Origin: Cercophora sp. LCS_1
Taxonomy: Eukaryota; Ascomycota; Sordariomycetes; Sordariales; Lasiosphaeriaceae
Direction: 5' to 3'
DNA: 64,000 nucleotides
Assembly (NCBI GenBank): GCA_036250225.1
Contig: JAPZLL010000020.1
Span: 1-64,000, forward strand
Part shown: positions 11,442-22,751 of the stretch, piece after piece
Layout of the letters: each line of letters begins with the position of its first letter
How positions within the stretch are numbered: the stretch's first letter is position 1
Made by a program: the position numbers and the translations under genes
The notes under the pieces: model-generated
The model's database searches: none
Seen by the model: the letters and a program-made list of their open reading frames with translations, nothing else
What the model was told of the DNA's origin: nothing

Positions 11442-12344
11442 ATGACCACGCCGTCGGCCTCAACCCTTGCCGCCTTCGGACTCATCGGCACCCCCACCCC
11501 GGTCCGAGGAGGTCGAGGACTCTGCTACCGAATCGCCAACACCATCTTGAAACCATCAGACGATTCTACAGAGTCCGAGTTTGCCGCTTCTCTCTCTGCC
11601 GCACTTCTTGCTGGCAACCCAACCGCCTACCGCCTAGCTGTGCCGCTTCCATCCCGCAGAGCCCCCACCACCTTTGTCGTCAACGACTGGACCGCCTCCA
11701 CCTTCCTCCCTGGCGCCGTTTCTCTGTCGGATTTTCCTCAGCTGTTCTCTGCAGTCCGTGCCTTCCACGCAGACGTTGGCACCCGTGTAACGTCCAAACC
11801 CAGTGCGATCGCCGACCGTGCCTTCAACCGCTTCGACGAAGCCGACCGTGTGACATGGGACGAAAAGCCTCTGGCTTCGGTCGCTAAGCTTCACACCGAC
11901 ATGTTGACACAGCTGCAGCCTATCTTGACCCGCCTACGCGCCTCCATGCGGCCCCTTGCATACGACGACCCTCTGCTTGCGTGCCAGCTGGTGCACATGG
12001 ATCTGCTGGGAAACGTCCTCTTCGACGAGCACAAGCCCCCTGGGCTCATCGACCTTACATTCTACTGGCGTCCTGCCACGTACGCCGAAGCCGTCGTCGT
12101 GGCTGATGGCCTAACACGCCTCGGAAAGAATGAGGCATGGGAGCTGCTCGACCTGTATCTCAGCGACGAAAATGGGAAGCGAAAGGGTGAGCGTGAGACA
12201 CGCGTGCAGCTGCTTGCTCGGGCGCTGCACTGGCGCTATCTGTGCTTCGCAATCGACCCAGATTTGGACTGGATAAAGATCAATCTGCCCCAAGCTGACT
12301 ATGCGGGAGCGACCGACATTGTGTGTGGCTTGTGTGCTTGTTGA
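11442..12344 (+). CDS. APH-like protein, TIGR02569-type
   Basis: Single exon, 300 residues. I chose the ATG at 11442 (MTTPSASTLAAFGLIGTP) because conserved sequence begins there; the frame is open upstream to 11241 but carries no conserved content. The pattern GGRGLCYRIANTILKP, then FVVNDWTASTFLPG, then VHMDLLGNVLF and LIDLTFYWRPATYAEAVVVAD matches the aminoglycoside phosphotransferase-like family TIGR02569, best known from actinobacteria. The catalytic loop reads HMD rather than HGD, followed by GNVLF, and the metal-binding Asp is probably in LIDLTFYW. The substrate is unknown. A bacterial origin is possible. The call is family-level only. Confidence 0.7.
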   Translation: MTTPSASTLAAFGLIGTPTPVRGGRGLCYRIANTILKPSDDSTESEFAASLSAALLAGNPTAYRLAVPLPSRRAPTTFVVNDWTASTFLPGAVSLSDFPQLFSAVRAFHADVGTRVTSKPSAIADRAFNRFDEADRVTWDEKPLASVAKLHTDMLTQLQPILTRLRASMRPLAYDDPLLACQLVHMDLLGNVLFDEHKPPGLIDLTFYWRPATYAEAVVVADGLTRLGKNEAWELLDLYLSDENGKRKGERETRVQLLARALHWRYLCFAIDPDLDWIKINLPQADYAGATDIVCGLCAC

Positions 12345-13125
12345 AGGATTCTTGGCTTTGCTGTCCGATTTAGACCTGCCGTCTTGGCTGGGCATGTCGG
12401 GGGCCGGTAACATCCGACCGTTACCATTCGCCGCTTGGGTCGGCAGTTTGCTGCGTCCGTCGCTCCTTGGGGGCCCGTTTGGTGGTGGCGGTCACCAACA
12501 GTGTCCAACTCCATGCCGGGCCACATAATACTAGGAGAACCTCCAGCAGGGGAGGGAAACCCGGGTCGCCCAGACAGGCAAGTTGAAGCGGACGACCGAG
12601 AGGCCGTCGTCGAAATAAACGAGCATTCACCCGAACCACTGTTTGTCGTGCACTCGCATTTCAGGCTCTGAGACACCCCAAATGAAGAAATATTTCCAAG
12701 GATAGCGGTCGACGGACTTCGCTTGATTGTGTGCATCGCTTGACTGTGCCCTCGCAAACAAACCAGGGATCGACACGCAAGAACAAAAGCTTCGCCTGAG
12801 CCTGCACGCCTCATTTGAGCTTGGTTCTCCTAGGAAATGCTTGGTTGGTGTCCGTTCCCGACCGCAGCTGCTGTCGGAGTCTCCTCCCGATCTGAGTGGT
12901 CATCCCATAAGCTTATCGAGCAAGGAGTGCGTGGATGACGTGAGCGACAGGGCAGCCATCGTACCACTTTTCCGCAGCCTGCACCGACCCAGCCCCAAGT
13001 CCGCAGCGCACCAGGGAGTGTCAAAGTCACAACCCGAAGTCGTATTAATGTGGACGCAAGGAACCACGACGCGATGGAACAGTGCAACTGCACCGACCCT
13101 CAAACCCCGCACCGATAACAACACT
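12345..13125. other. Intergenic, nothing supported
   Basis: This GC-rich spacer lies between two plus-strand genes. Overlapping open frames on both strands show no domain or splice logic. It presumably contains the 3' UTR of the APH-like gene and the promoter of the S9 peptidase gene. Confidence 0.4.
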
Positions 13126-15250
13126 ATGGCCATCATCAAAACCGCCCCCTACGGCGAATGGAAGAGCGCCATCAGCGCCGAAGCTGCCACTGCCGGGAGC
13201 AGGTCGCTGAACTGTCCACGTGTTTGTGTAAGCCCCCCTTTTTCGGACCCGGGAGTCCGACGTTGAGCCTCGCCCCCAACCCCGAGCGAACAAATCTGAT
13301 GAGTTCTATAGCCCGAGACCGGAAGGTCATTCTTTCTCGAGTCTCGTCCGGATGGCAGCAATGGGATTGTTGAAATCACCCCTGACGGACCCGAGCAGAT
13401 CCTTCCCGCAGAGTATGGAGCGAACACAACGGTGTATGAGTACGGTGGCTTGCCATATGCTGTCGTCCCCGGGAGAGCCCTTCGCATCGTCTTTTCCGAT
13501 TCCAGGAAACAATCTCTTAACCTTTTGTACGCCGAGGATGAAATTGTTGAGACCATAGTACAGTCATCCGCTCTGCGATATGCCGATTTCGACTGCTACC
13601 CGGACATCTGGGACGACACCGAGGCCCATTCTTGGGTCCTGGCCGTCGAGGAGGATCACACGGACCCGAGGCCGAAAGACGTCAAGAACTATATCGTTGC
13701 CATCAATGTCTCGACAAAGGAAGTCAAAAGGATAGCTGAGGGCGCTGACTTTTATTCGTTTCCACGATTTAGCCCCGACGGAACTGAGGTCGCCTGGTTG
13801 CAGTGGAACCACCCCGGTCTGCCTTTCAAGGGTGCTCAGTTGTACCTGGCCGACTTTAACGAGTATGAAGGCACCATCTCGGAGGCGAGAGTTGTGGCTG
13901 GAGACGAGGAAGAGTCGGTTGCAGAGCCAAGGTGGTCACCTGATGGACAACTGTTCTTTGCTTCCGACAAGACGGGGTTCCGACAACTGTGCCGACTTGT
14001 CAACGGGGAAAGAGAGCGGATCGTCCTACCGGGACTCGAGGAGGCAGAATTTGGGAAAGCCACCTGGATGTCTGGATGGTGAGCAATATCCTTCCTAACC
14101 TCTTGGCAGAATCCACCGCTCACACTTCCACAGCCAGAGCTATACCTTCCTCACAGAAGACGTCATCGTTGCCGCCGCTGTCCAGTTTGGCGAACACCAT
14201 TTGATCTATATCGACCTCGCAGCCCAAGACTGGGCGCCCATCGACGTTCCACTTTATGATTTCCAAGGGGACTGCCTGGCAGCTCTCTCTGGGACCTCGT
14301 TCTTCGTGATTGGTAGTGGGCACACGACACCTCGAGGGATATACCGGATCGATCTTTTCGAGGACCTCGAGCCTGAGTTGACACTTATTAGTTCGTCGGT
14401 CGACCACCAGTTTGCCGAGACACAGTTCTCGACTCCCGTCCCCATCACATTCACCACCCTTCGCGCGCCACACCGAGAAGTCCACGGATTCTACTGGCCA
14501 CCACACAATCCCCGATACAAGGCACCCGAGGGAGAGCTCCCACCTTTGATCGTCAACTCCCATGGCGGGCCCACTGGACACTGTCCCCCTGGACTGGACA
14601 TGAGGATGCAGTACTTCACCAGCCGTGGGTATGCGTGGTTTGCCATCAACTACACCGGCTCTTCTGGGTATGGGAAAGCGTATCGGGACGCGTTGAACGG
14701 AGAATGGGGTATACTCGACCGCGAGGACGTGGCCGAAGCAATCGACTATCTCGCGTTTAGTGGGCGCATCGACCGGGATAGAGTCGGAATCGAGGGCGGC
14801 AGCGCCGGGGGGTTCAATGTTCTCTGCAGTCTGACATGGCATCCAGACCTGTTCGCGGGCGGCGTCTGCTACTGCGGTGTTAGCGACATCAAAAATCTGG
14901 ACGCGGAGACGCACAAGATGGAATCGCACTACTTAGAGACGCTTCTCAATCTGAAGGGAAAGACCCAAGAGGAAAAGGAGGCCCTGTTCAGAGAGAGGAG
15001 TCCGCTGTACCACGCCGACAACATCACAGCGCCGCTCCTTCTGGTCCACGGAGACAGAGACACCGTAGTGCCGATTGAGCAAAGCAGGGAGATTCGAAGG
15101 AAACTTAAGCTGCGAGGCGTCAACACAAAGATGATCGAGCTGGAGGGAGAGGGCCACATGTTCGAGAAGGCGGAATCGTGGTTGAAAGTGGTGATTGAGG
15201 GGGAGAAATGGTGGAGGAAGAGTTTGCTCAAGTTGCCCAATTCGGCTTGA
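13126..15250 (+). CDS. Prolyl oligopeptidase-family (S9) serine peptidase
   Basis: Three exons, join(13126..13227, 13312..14078, 14134..15250), encode 661 residues in a closed frame. Donors are GTAAGC and GTGAGC; acceptors are TATAG and CACAG. Residues of about 30-400 form a beta-propeller-like region with WD/TolB-type strands (FPRFSPDGTEVAWLQWN, EPRWSPDGQLFFASDK). The C-terminal alpha/beta hydrolase domain has HGGPTG for the oxyanion region, the nucleophile motif GGSAGG (Ser513), an Asp in HGDRDTVVP (Asp599) and His631 in GEGHMF. No signal peptide is seen, so it is probably a cytosolic acylaminoacyl-peptidase- or dipeptidyl-peptidase-type enzyme. The catalytic triad is intact. Confidence 0.9.
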
Positions 15251-16384
15251 AGGCGTTGGGTGTTGCACCATCTTGTATTTCGTCATTCTAGCGATTCCCC
15301 TGTTTTAAGCGAGCATTGCCCAACTCTAATTTTCAATCAATTTGGAAGGAGCGTTTCAACAGCTTGCCCCCTTGGTCAACTTTTGTCAACTTTTCGCAAT
15401 CCTTGCAGCCAACGGCTGGCCGAATCATACCAACTCCCAACGAGAAAAATTCAACATTGCCAACTAGGGCGAAGCAATCGAAGCGGCCCACAGTCAGCAA
15501 TGCCCCCAAGTCAAACGATATCTCAAGCTGAAATGCCGTCATCGACACTTGATCAGGTTGATGACGAAATCCACAACCCGAATCCAACCGATACCACCTC
15601 AAATAGTCGCGATCACGACTGGCAGGCAGGCCTACTTTTCAGAAGCAGACAGTTCCGAAGCACCTGAACCGTGTCGTCGAAGCGCCCAGGATACCATTTG
15701 GCGCGTCAGAATTTTGGACGAGTCCCATCTTCCCAGCAGAGAACCCGTCGAATATATTGCTGTGCGGGTTGCCGGGAACTTGCATACCCATAGTCCACAT
15801 CAACAGGTACGTAAGCATTGCGGATGAACACCCAAGACTCCCCACCGGAGATTTTTGTATACCCTGACAAGCCCTATAGCCAAGATTCCCGTGTTCCAAG
15901 CTGCAAAGCCCGTCTTGATCCCGGCTCCCCAGATTTTGCCCCGGCCAATTCATAAAAGAATAAACGAGCTACCAAGGCGTCGAAACGACAATTGCCCCGG
16001 TCGACCAGCGGCGGAAATGCAGCTCGGAGTACCTCCAGCATTGTTCAAAGCCTCGAATGCTGTTCTAAAGCCCTGGAGCCTTTCGGTGCAGATAATATTG
16101 GTACGGGGCAGTTGGGTAGACCAGTTCAAGCGCCGACAACCGGATTGTATGGGTCGGTTTCTCTGTCGCCCACTTGCCCGGATCGTGGCATCTCGGGAAG
16201 GTGCCTGAAAACGTGGCCCACCAAAACGCAAATTCTTCCATCAATCGCTCACGCGCTGGATAAATACCGGCCAGCTGGTTCCCCCCGCGCGGGACTTGCC
16301 ATGGCATGGCTAAACAGCAGCATCCATGGTTCCTTAGCGCCGCAAATTAACCTCGGGCAGCCATCGTCCGTACCTTGCACCATG
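15251..16384. other. Intergenic, one intron-like signature
   Basis: A good-looking splice pair occurs at about 15808-15879 (CAACAG|GTACGT ... CCTGAC ... CTATAG), but flanking frames end quickly on both sides and no family is recognised. It may be an untranslated or decayed gene. Nothing else is seen. Confidence 0.3.
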
Positions 16385-16392
16385 TATAAAAA
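16385..16392 (+). promoter_or_regulatory. TATA box of SGNH hydrolase gene
   Basis: TATAAAAA lies 117 bp upstream of the start codon at 16509, a plausible distance for a fungal core promoter with a short leader. Confidence 0.45.
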
Positions 16393-16508
16393 CACCCCGG
16401 ATTCGGGATGGTAATGCCGAGGTCTTGGCTTGGAGATTTACATATCTTCACAGCCACGTCCACGATTGCCAGTCTGGGCTCGAGTGTTTCCTTGCTCAGG
16501 TCGCCATC

Positions 16509-17897
16509 ATGATGTGGCACACGAGAATTGCAGCGTCGCTGCTGCTGTTGTCCAGCTGGGCCTCAGCATCGCCGACCGGCCTCGACGAGAAGCGCGATGT
16601 CGTCCTGCAGATGCGCGATGGCGAGCACTGGGTGACCACCTGGGCCAACATGCCGCAGCTCGTCGAGTCGAACAACATGCCTCCTTCGCCATTTGTCAGT
16701 GCCCAGAGCGAACAGATGCGGATTGACGCTGACCAAAAGAGCAGTCCAGCGGAGGTGTCCTGAAGGATGCTACCCTTCGACAAACTCTTCACGTCTCGAT
16801 TGGCGGCAACCGCCTTCGACTTCAGATCAGCAACACTTTCGGTGGCAGTGATTTGCCCATCACCGCGGCTACGATTGCGCTGCCCACCGGCGGCAAGGCT
16901 GGTGTCTCGGGGGTGGAAGCCGGAACCATCAAGCCCCTGACCTTTAATAACGGCGCGGCATCGATCAAGATTGCCCGCGGCCAGATCGCCTACACCGATC
17001 CCATCGACTACGAGATCAAGCCGCAGTCGATGGTCACCATCTCGCTCTACTCTCAGGCTGGCCAATCTGGCAGCAGCATCACTGGGCATCCCGGCAGCCG
17101 TACCACATCATGGTTCCAGGCCGGCAACCGCGTCAACGAGTTGACCATGAGCGGCACGAGCACTAAGCATTGGTACTTTGTGAATGCCATCGAGGTCTGG
17201 GCGCCTGCAAACCACAGCACCTTTACCATTCTAGGTGACAGCATTACCGACGGACGTGGTAGCACGGATGACGGCAACAACAGGTGAGTTTCGTTTCCAG
17301 GTAAGCTGAGTGAGATGGAACTAATTCCAGTATCACAGATGGCCCGATCTCCTTATTGCTCGCATGCAAAAGGCCGGCATCAACCACATCGCTGTGACCA
17401 ATCAGGCTGCCGGTGGAAACACGGTTCTCAGTGGCGGTCTGGGCCCCCCGCTTCTCCAGCGCTACAAGCGCGACGCGCTCGAGCAGGAAGGCGTCAAGTA
17501 CGTCATGATATTTGAGGGAGTCAACGACATTGGCGGAGGCGGCACAGACACCGGCTCCCAGAACGGAATAGTTTCGCGCCTTCAGAGCGCCTTCCAGCAA
17601 ATTGTGAAGGAGTGCAAGGCCAAGGGCTACAAGACCATCGGTGCCACCATCACGCCCTTTGGCGGCAGCGGCCAGTCGTACTCGAACCCGAACCGTGACG
17701 CAGCCCGGCAGAAGTTGAATGAGTGGATATTGACGAGTGGCACGTTCGACGCCACGGTCGACTTTGCAAAGATCATTGGCGACCCCAGCCAAAAGAGCCA
17801 GCTGGCAAAACAGTACGATGGAGGCGACCACCTCCATCCCAACGTGGCTGGATTCCAAGCGATGGCGGATGGAGTCCCGCTTGATTTCTTCAAATAA
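16509..17897 (+). CDS. Secreted SGNH/GDSL hydrolase
   Basis: Three exons, join(16509..16694, 16745..17283, 17339..17897), encode 427 residues. Introns are 50 and 55 nt, with donors GTCAGT and GTGAGT, and a GCTGAC branch site in the first. The N-terminus is a classic signal peptide (RIAASLLLLSSWASASPT) with a nearby Lys-Arg. A beta-sandwich-like N-terminal domain of about 200 residues precedes the hydrolase domain. The SGNH blocks are GDSITDGRGS (block I, Ser nucleophile), a Gly/Asn-containing NQAAGGNT segment (block II), GVNDIGG (block III, Asn) and DHLHPN (block V, Asp and His). It is probably an extracellular carbohydrate or lipid esterase; the substrate cannot be read from the sequence. 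It is convergent with the P450 gene. Confidence 0.88.
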
Positions 17898-18194
17898 GTA
17901 CCTGCTACCAGACATTGAACGAAAAGAAGACAAACAGGCAGTATGTATATATGCCCAAAGATGCGTTGTACATAGGAGAGACACAAAGCCAAAACTCTTG
18001 CAAGACAAAAACCATGACAACGCGTTGCCGGGGATACAAGGGCATCACAAAATGAGACAACCACCATGCCATGCGACGCAAAAAGACAAACAGCAAAACG
18101 ACTCATAGCAGAACACAAGAACGCAAACCAGAGACAACCACCGTGCGTGCTGTACCGAAAATGCAGACGAAGGCCACCCATGCTCGATCGCAAC

Positions 18195-20171
18195 TCAAAA
18201 CTCCACGCCCTGCAAACCGTCAACCTCGGCATCCAACAACGCCTTTGCCCGATCCGAACGAGCCTCGATCGACGCCCTAAAAGGCATAACCGTCCTATCC
18301 ATGTTAGTACTTAACCACTTATCAGGAATGTAGAGCTTACGCCTGCCCCCGATACGAAAACTCGGGCTCAAACCTCTCTTCCCTCCCATCCTCCCCGATC
18401 GGCCACCCAATCTCAACTGTAGCCAATATCATCGCTAATACAATGATCAGGCTATTTTCGGCCAAGTTCCGTCCAATACACACCCTCCTCCCGAACCCAA
18501 AATTGCCCACAGGCAGCGGCTCAGCATTCCCGCCCTCCTCCCTCGACAAATACCGCTCTGGCCAGAACGTTTCCGGGTCCGCGTACACACTCTCATCATG
18601 CATCATCGCCCATACATTCTGGTACACAATCGTACCCTTTGGGATAAACATGCCCTCGTACACATCATCAGCTACACTAGCATGTGGGATACCAAGTGGC
18701 GAGAGGGGATTCATGCGGTATGCCTCGTGGAGAATGAGCTTGAGATACGGGAGGTGGTGTGTGTCTTCAAAGGTGGGGAGACGGCTGGGACCAATGAGGG
18801 CGTCGATTTCGGCCTGGGCTTTGGATTGCACGTGGGGGTTTTGCATAAGATATAGGATGAGGAGCATGACGGTTGCGGCAGTGGTGTCGTTGCCCGCTAT
18901 GAGGACTGTTGCTGCTGCGCCTTTGATATCCTCCAATGTGAAAAGGGAAGAGAGGTTGCTAGGAGACGGGGAAGGGGTATTGTGGATTGACACGCGGTTG
19001 TGCGTGAAGAAGCGCCGGTCGAGATGGACGGCCATTTGGCGGAGGGAAGCTTCAAAGGGGAGGGAAGTGATGCTCTGGATTGCGCAGCGCCAGGTGTGCG
19101 CGTAGCGGAGACGCTCCATGAAGGGGAGCCAGGCGGGGAGGTAGCGGGCTACACAACGCAGTGTCAGTGGTGATTTGTGGTGGGACAGATGGGAGGGGAC
19201 ATACTCGCTGGGAACAGATCCATGATCGAACTCCCCGGCGCACCGGCTTTGCCAATAGCCTGTGCCGACTTTTCCGCCATGTCGATCCATTTGCTCGTCG
19301 GGCTGTCGACATCGAGACCGTATGCGATTTTGAGCACAATGGCGACCGAGCAGCGACGCACGGCGTTGGGCCAGTTCTGGGCGTCCTCGATGAGCCCCTT
19401 GCAGCAGATGAGTGCTTCTTTGCGCTGCAGCCCGACGAATTGCCCAATCTTGGACTTGGAAAAGGCCGGCTGCAGCACACGTCGATGAAGCTGGTACTTT
19501 GGGCCCCAGCGCAGCCAGGTCAGCGTGGGCGACCAACCCATCCTGCGAACGCATGGTCGGGTCAGCTGGGTGTGTGCTTCAAAGTCGTGTAACGGTGACA
19601 AGCTTTTTTCTTCTTCCTTTTTTTTGTTCCGCAAACGATTCCGGCAGGCAAAGCCAGAGACCAAAGAAACGCACTCACTCCTCAAACATGACGAAACGCG
19701 GTCGGTCAGAATAGTTAGATCCGCGCTTTTCGAGCAATTCCACGGCTGAGCAGACGCTATTGAGGACGATCCATTTGGTGCCAAAGGTTTCGAAGAACAG
19801 GACGTCGGAATCTGCAGAGAAGAAATGCGTGTAAGTCCAGGCGCGCGGATGCCGGTTCTAGTGGATCGGGGAGGTGTTGCCGGCGGCAACGCGGCAAAGT
19901 AGCTTGCTGCTTGCTGCTGCGGCCACACCCGCTCCGGTTGTAACGTACTGTACTGCTTCCCCCACTCGGCGTACTTCTTAAACGCGGCATCAACGGGGAC
20001 TACGCGGTAGTGACCGAGAAGGAATTCGCCAGGCGGCCCGGGCGGGAGACGTGGGTTTCGCTTCTTCCATAGCGCCAGGAGCCGGACCACGACGAACCCG
20101 AGAACCGCAGCGGCGGTACCGATAAGCCCAACGATGGGACTGGTCCTGGGGACGGAGCCAAGGATGCTCAT
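18195..20171 (-). CDS. Cytochrome P450 monooxygenase
   Basis: Five exons, complement(join(18195..18294, 18341..19148, 19205..19542, 19679..19811, 19949..20171)), close to 533 residues. The last intron carries a perfect TACTAAC branch site. An N-terminal membrane anchor (GTAAAVLGFVVVRLLALW) is followed by the proline-rich hinge (RLPPGPPGEF). The I-helix motif is AGNDTTA, the K-helix ExxR is in LHEAYRMNP, and the heme-binding loop is FGFGRRVCIG with Cys455 as axial ligand. It should be a microsomal class II P450, and it resembles fungal families that include O-methylsterigmatocystin oxidoreductase. No secondary-metabolite backbone gene is nearby, so the substrate is unknown. Confidence 0.92.
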
Positions 20172-22751
20172 GTCTTTTTTCTCGAGGATCCGAATCTACA
20201 CCAGTCTTTTTTTTTTTTTTGTGCAAACAAACAACCGCACTGCTTGATCTCGGCGACGAAGGAAAAAAGAAAGATGGTATATAAAAAGACAGACAGCCTC
20301 CAACACTATCAGTACTCTTGTCCGACGAAACTGCTCGAGAGTAGTCTGATGACTTGACCAAGAAGATGGAGCAAGAAAGAAAAGAAACAACCGCGGCCCT
20401 TTTGCAATAAGAGAGAATGGAGGGAGGGGGACGGACGAGATGGATAACAATGGCGCCCCCGTCCCGTTCAGGAAAGGGAACCCTCGCCACACCCAATGGC
20501 ATGTTTTGGTTGCAAGGGGGTCCAATCCAAGGGGGCAGGATGCCGGTCAGAGCAAAAAGGCGCGAAGCTAAGAGATGCACGTCGATTCCCGAGAAGCAGC
20601 TACTCGTTCGTTTCGCAACTGACCTAACCCACCGACCAGTGATAACGACGGCGATGGGGCATGCCGGGCAGCAGTCGACCCCTGGCCATTCAAGTTATCC
20701 GACCCATCGCGTCACCTTTTTGATCGAATCCCTTGTCTTTCCTGCTTGCTGCTGCTGCTGGTTGCGTGCACATCCTCCTCTTCCTGCTGCTGCTGCGGCT
20801 CCTGTCTGGTCTCTATCCAACCATCCACAGCAGCAGGAAGCACACAGAAAAGCAGAGAGAGCAAATCAAAAAAAAAAGAAAATTGGCAAATCAAGATGCT
20901 CGGTCGGCCCCATCCATCATGTATCTCCTTTGCTCCCCTCTTTCTGCATGATTCTATCCAGTCCCCGACGGCCTTTTTTGCCCTCCACTCCTTCGGCGAC
21001 TTCCACCGTCTGTCGTCGTCGTCGTTCGTCTTGCATGATGCAAGCAGCTGTGGGGACCGACCATCCAAACCCATTGATTCCATTGATTCCTTTATCCCCA
21101 TTTCGATTTCCTCGCACTGGCATACACAATCAGATCAGAGAACGAGCCGCGCTACCTGCAGCCGGAGATTATTTGTCCTGCTCCCCCTCTTTTTCCAGCC
21201 ATCTAGCACTAGCTAGCTAGCTAGCCCCAACCCGTGCTTGCGGGATCAAAAGCAAATAAATATGCGTCCCACAAAATGCAAGCTGCTTGGCAGGATCAGC
21301 GGTTTCCCCCTAAAACCAAAGGGAAATTCCCCGCTAAAACTCCCACAATCCGGTCTGTGACTGGATCGCTCGGTGTGTGTGTGTGTGTGTTTTGTGGTTT
21401 TCCCACTTGGCTACATTAGTTTTGGTGTGTGCTACGCAAGAGTGTCAGCGTCCCGCACTGCATTGAACCGAACCAAAAAAAAAGAGGAGCAAAAAATAAC
21501 GAGATTCCAACAACAAGAAAGGACCGCCGTCGAGCAAGGAAAAATGGGGGGAAAACTAACTGATTAGCGCTGACCGCACGCACCTTATCCGCACCGCTCT
21601 GCCGGTACCACTCGCTGCATTGCACTGTCACTCCATCCCTCCCATTATTCACACACACATACCCATTCATTCACTGTGTGTAACGGTCCCCTCCTTTTCC
21701 CCTCCTTTTTCACGCTTGTTCTGGCTCTTCCTGCTGTGATTCCCGAGTCCGCTTGTTCACACCCCAGTCCCAGTCCCAGTCCCAGACACCAAGACCTAGA
21801 CCCAGCCATCCATCAGCCCCAGACGCCTTATCCGTCCCACTGCACCCCTCCGAAACAGGAAAACGTAGATATGACATCAGCGCGGGATTTTAAAGCAAAA
21901 CGTCGCAAAAAGGGGCGGGTGAGGGAAATGGCGACCGACCACCAACGTAAAACCCCGTGTCAGTGTCATTAACCTTTTGCAAATCTCGAATCCCAGCCCC
22001 CTTTCCCAATCATCTGGGTCAACCCTAACCCAGATAGCCAAAATCAACTTCCATAGTCGGGTCGGGGTAGGTGTGTCGTCGCAATAGAGAAGGGAGCAGA
22101 GACAGCGGTAAGAAAAAAAAAAAAAAAAAAAGCGACAGGTCACAACCCCGTTTGCTGGCTTCCCGGAGATCCATCTCCCCGCCCCTTTTCCTTGCCAAAC
22201 TCTTCCGGGAAAGGTCCCAAATGCGTGTTGCATCCAAGCCACACAAATACATAGCGCACACAAGACAGCCAGCTTTCTTTTTCTTCCACTGCAGTGCTTT
22301 GCAGTTGCAATTGCAAAACCCACACACACGCTCATAGCTCGACCGGCCGAGCTCGCCGGTTCGCGCCAACGAGGGGGGAAAAAAACGGGGCTGATGATCC
22401 AAGACAACGACAGGAACGTAATCAAGCATAATTTCATGACTACAAGCAAGCAAACGGATACATGCCAACAAACACACAATACCGTACCCCGACACCATAC
22501 ATACTGCGTAAAAACAACCCGCCCCATCCCGACCGATGGCCAAGATCGAGATGCGAGGGGAGTGTCGGACCGTTGGATGCCCGAACCAACAAGACATTGT
22601 CCGAGATCCAATGCAATGCGTATATCCAAAAAAAAAAAAAAAAAAAAAAAAAACCAACCCCACACACATTTTTACTCCACGATCCTCTCTCTCCCTGCAT
22701 CCCAATCATATCGCGTCCAGAACCACAAAAAAAGAGCCCCATCCGTTTCAC
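20172..22751. other. Long low-complexity intergenic region
   Basis: This 2.6-kb stretch contains T14 (20207-20220), a GCT/CTG-rich block (about 20745-20800), TAGCTAGC repeats (about 21208-21223), a GT dinucleotide run (about 21374-21390), a CAGTCC-type hexamer repeat (about 21763-21787), A19 (22113-22131) and A26 (22628-22653). Long open frames here are low-complexity artefacts. The left part should be the P450 promoter, and the right end is 3' of the F-box-like gene. Confidence 0.6.

Noticed and set aside
12299..12814. Minus-strand open frame overlapping the 3' end of the APH-like gene
   Set aside because: Composition matches the antisense of coding and UTR sequence; no recognisable motif.
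20417..21220. Long plus-strand open frame in the 20-22 kb gap
   Set aside because: Low-complexity Ser/Pro/Arg content over microsatellites, no splice logic or domain.
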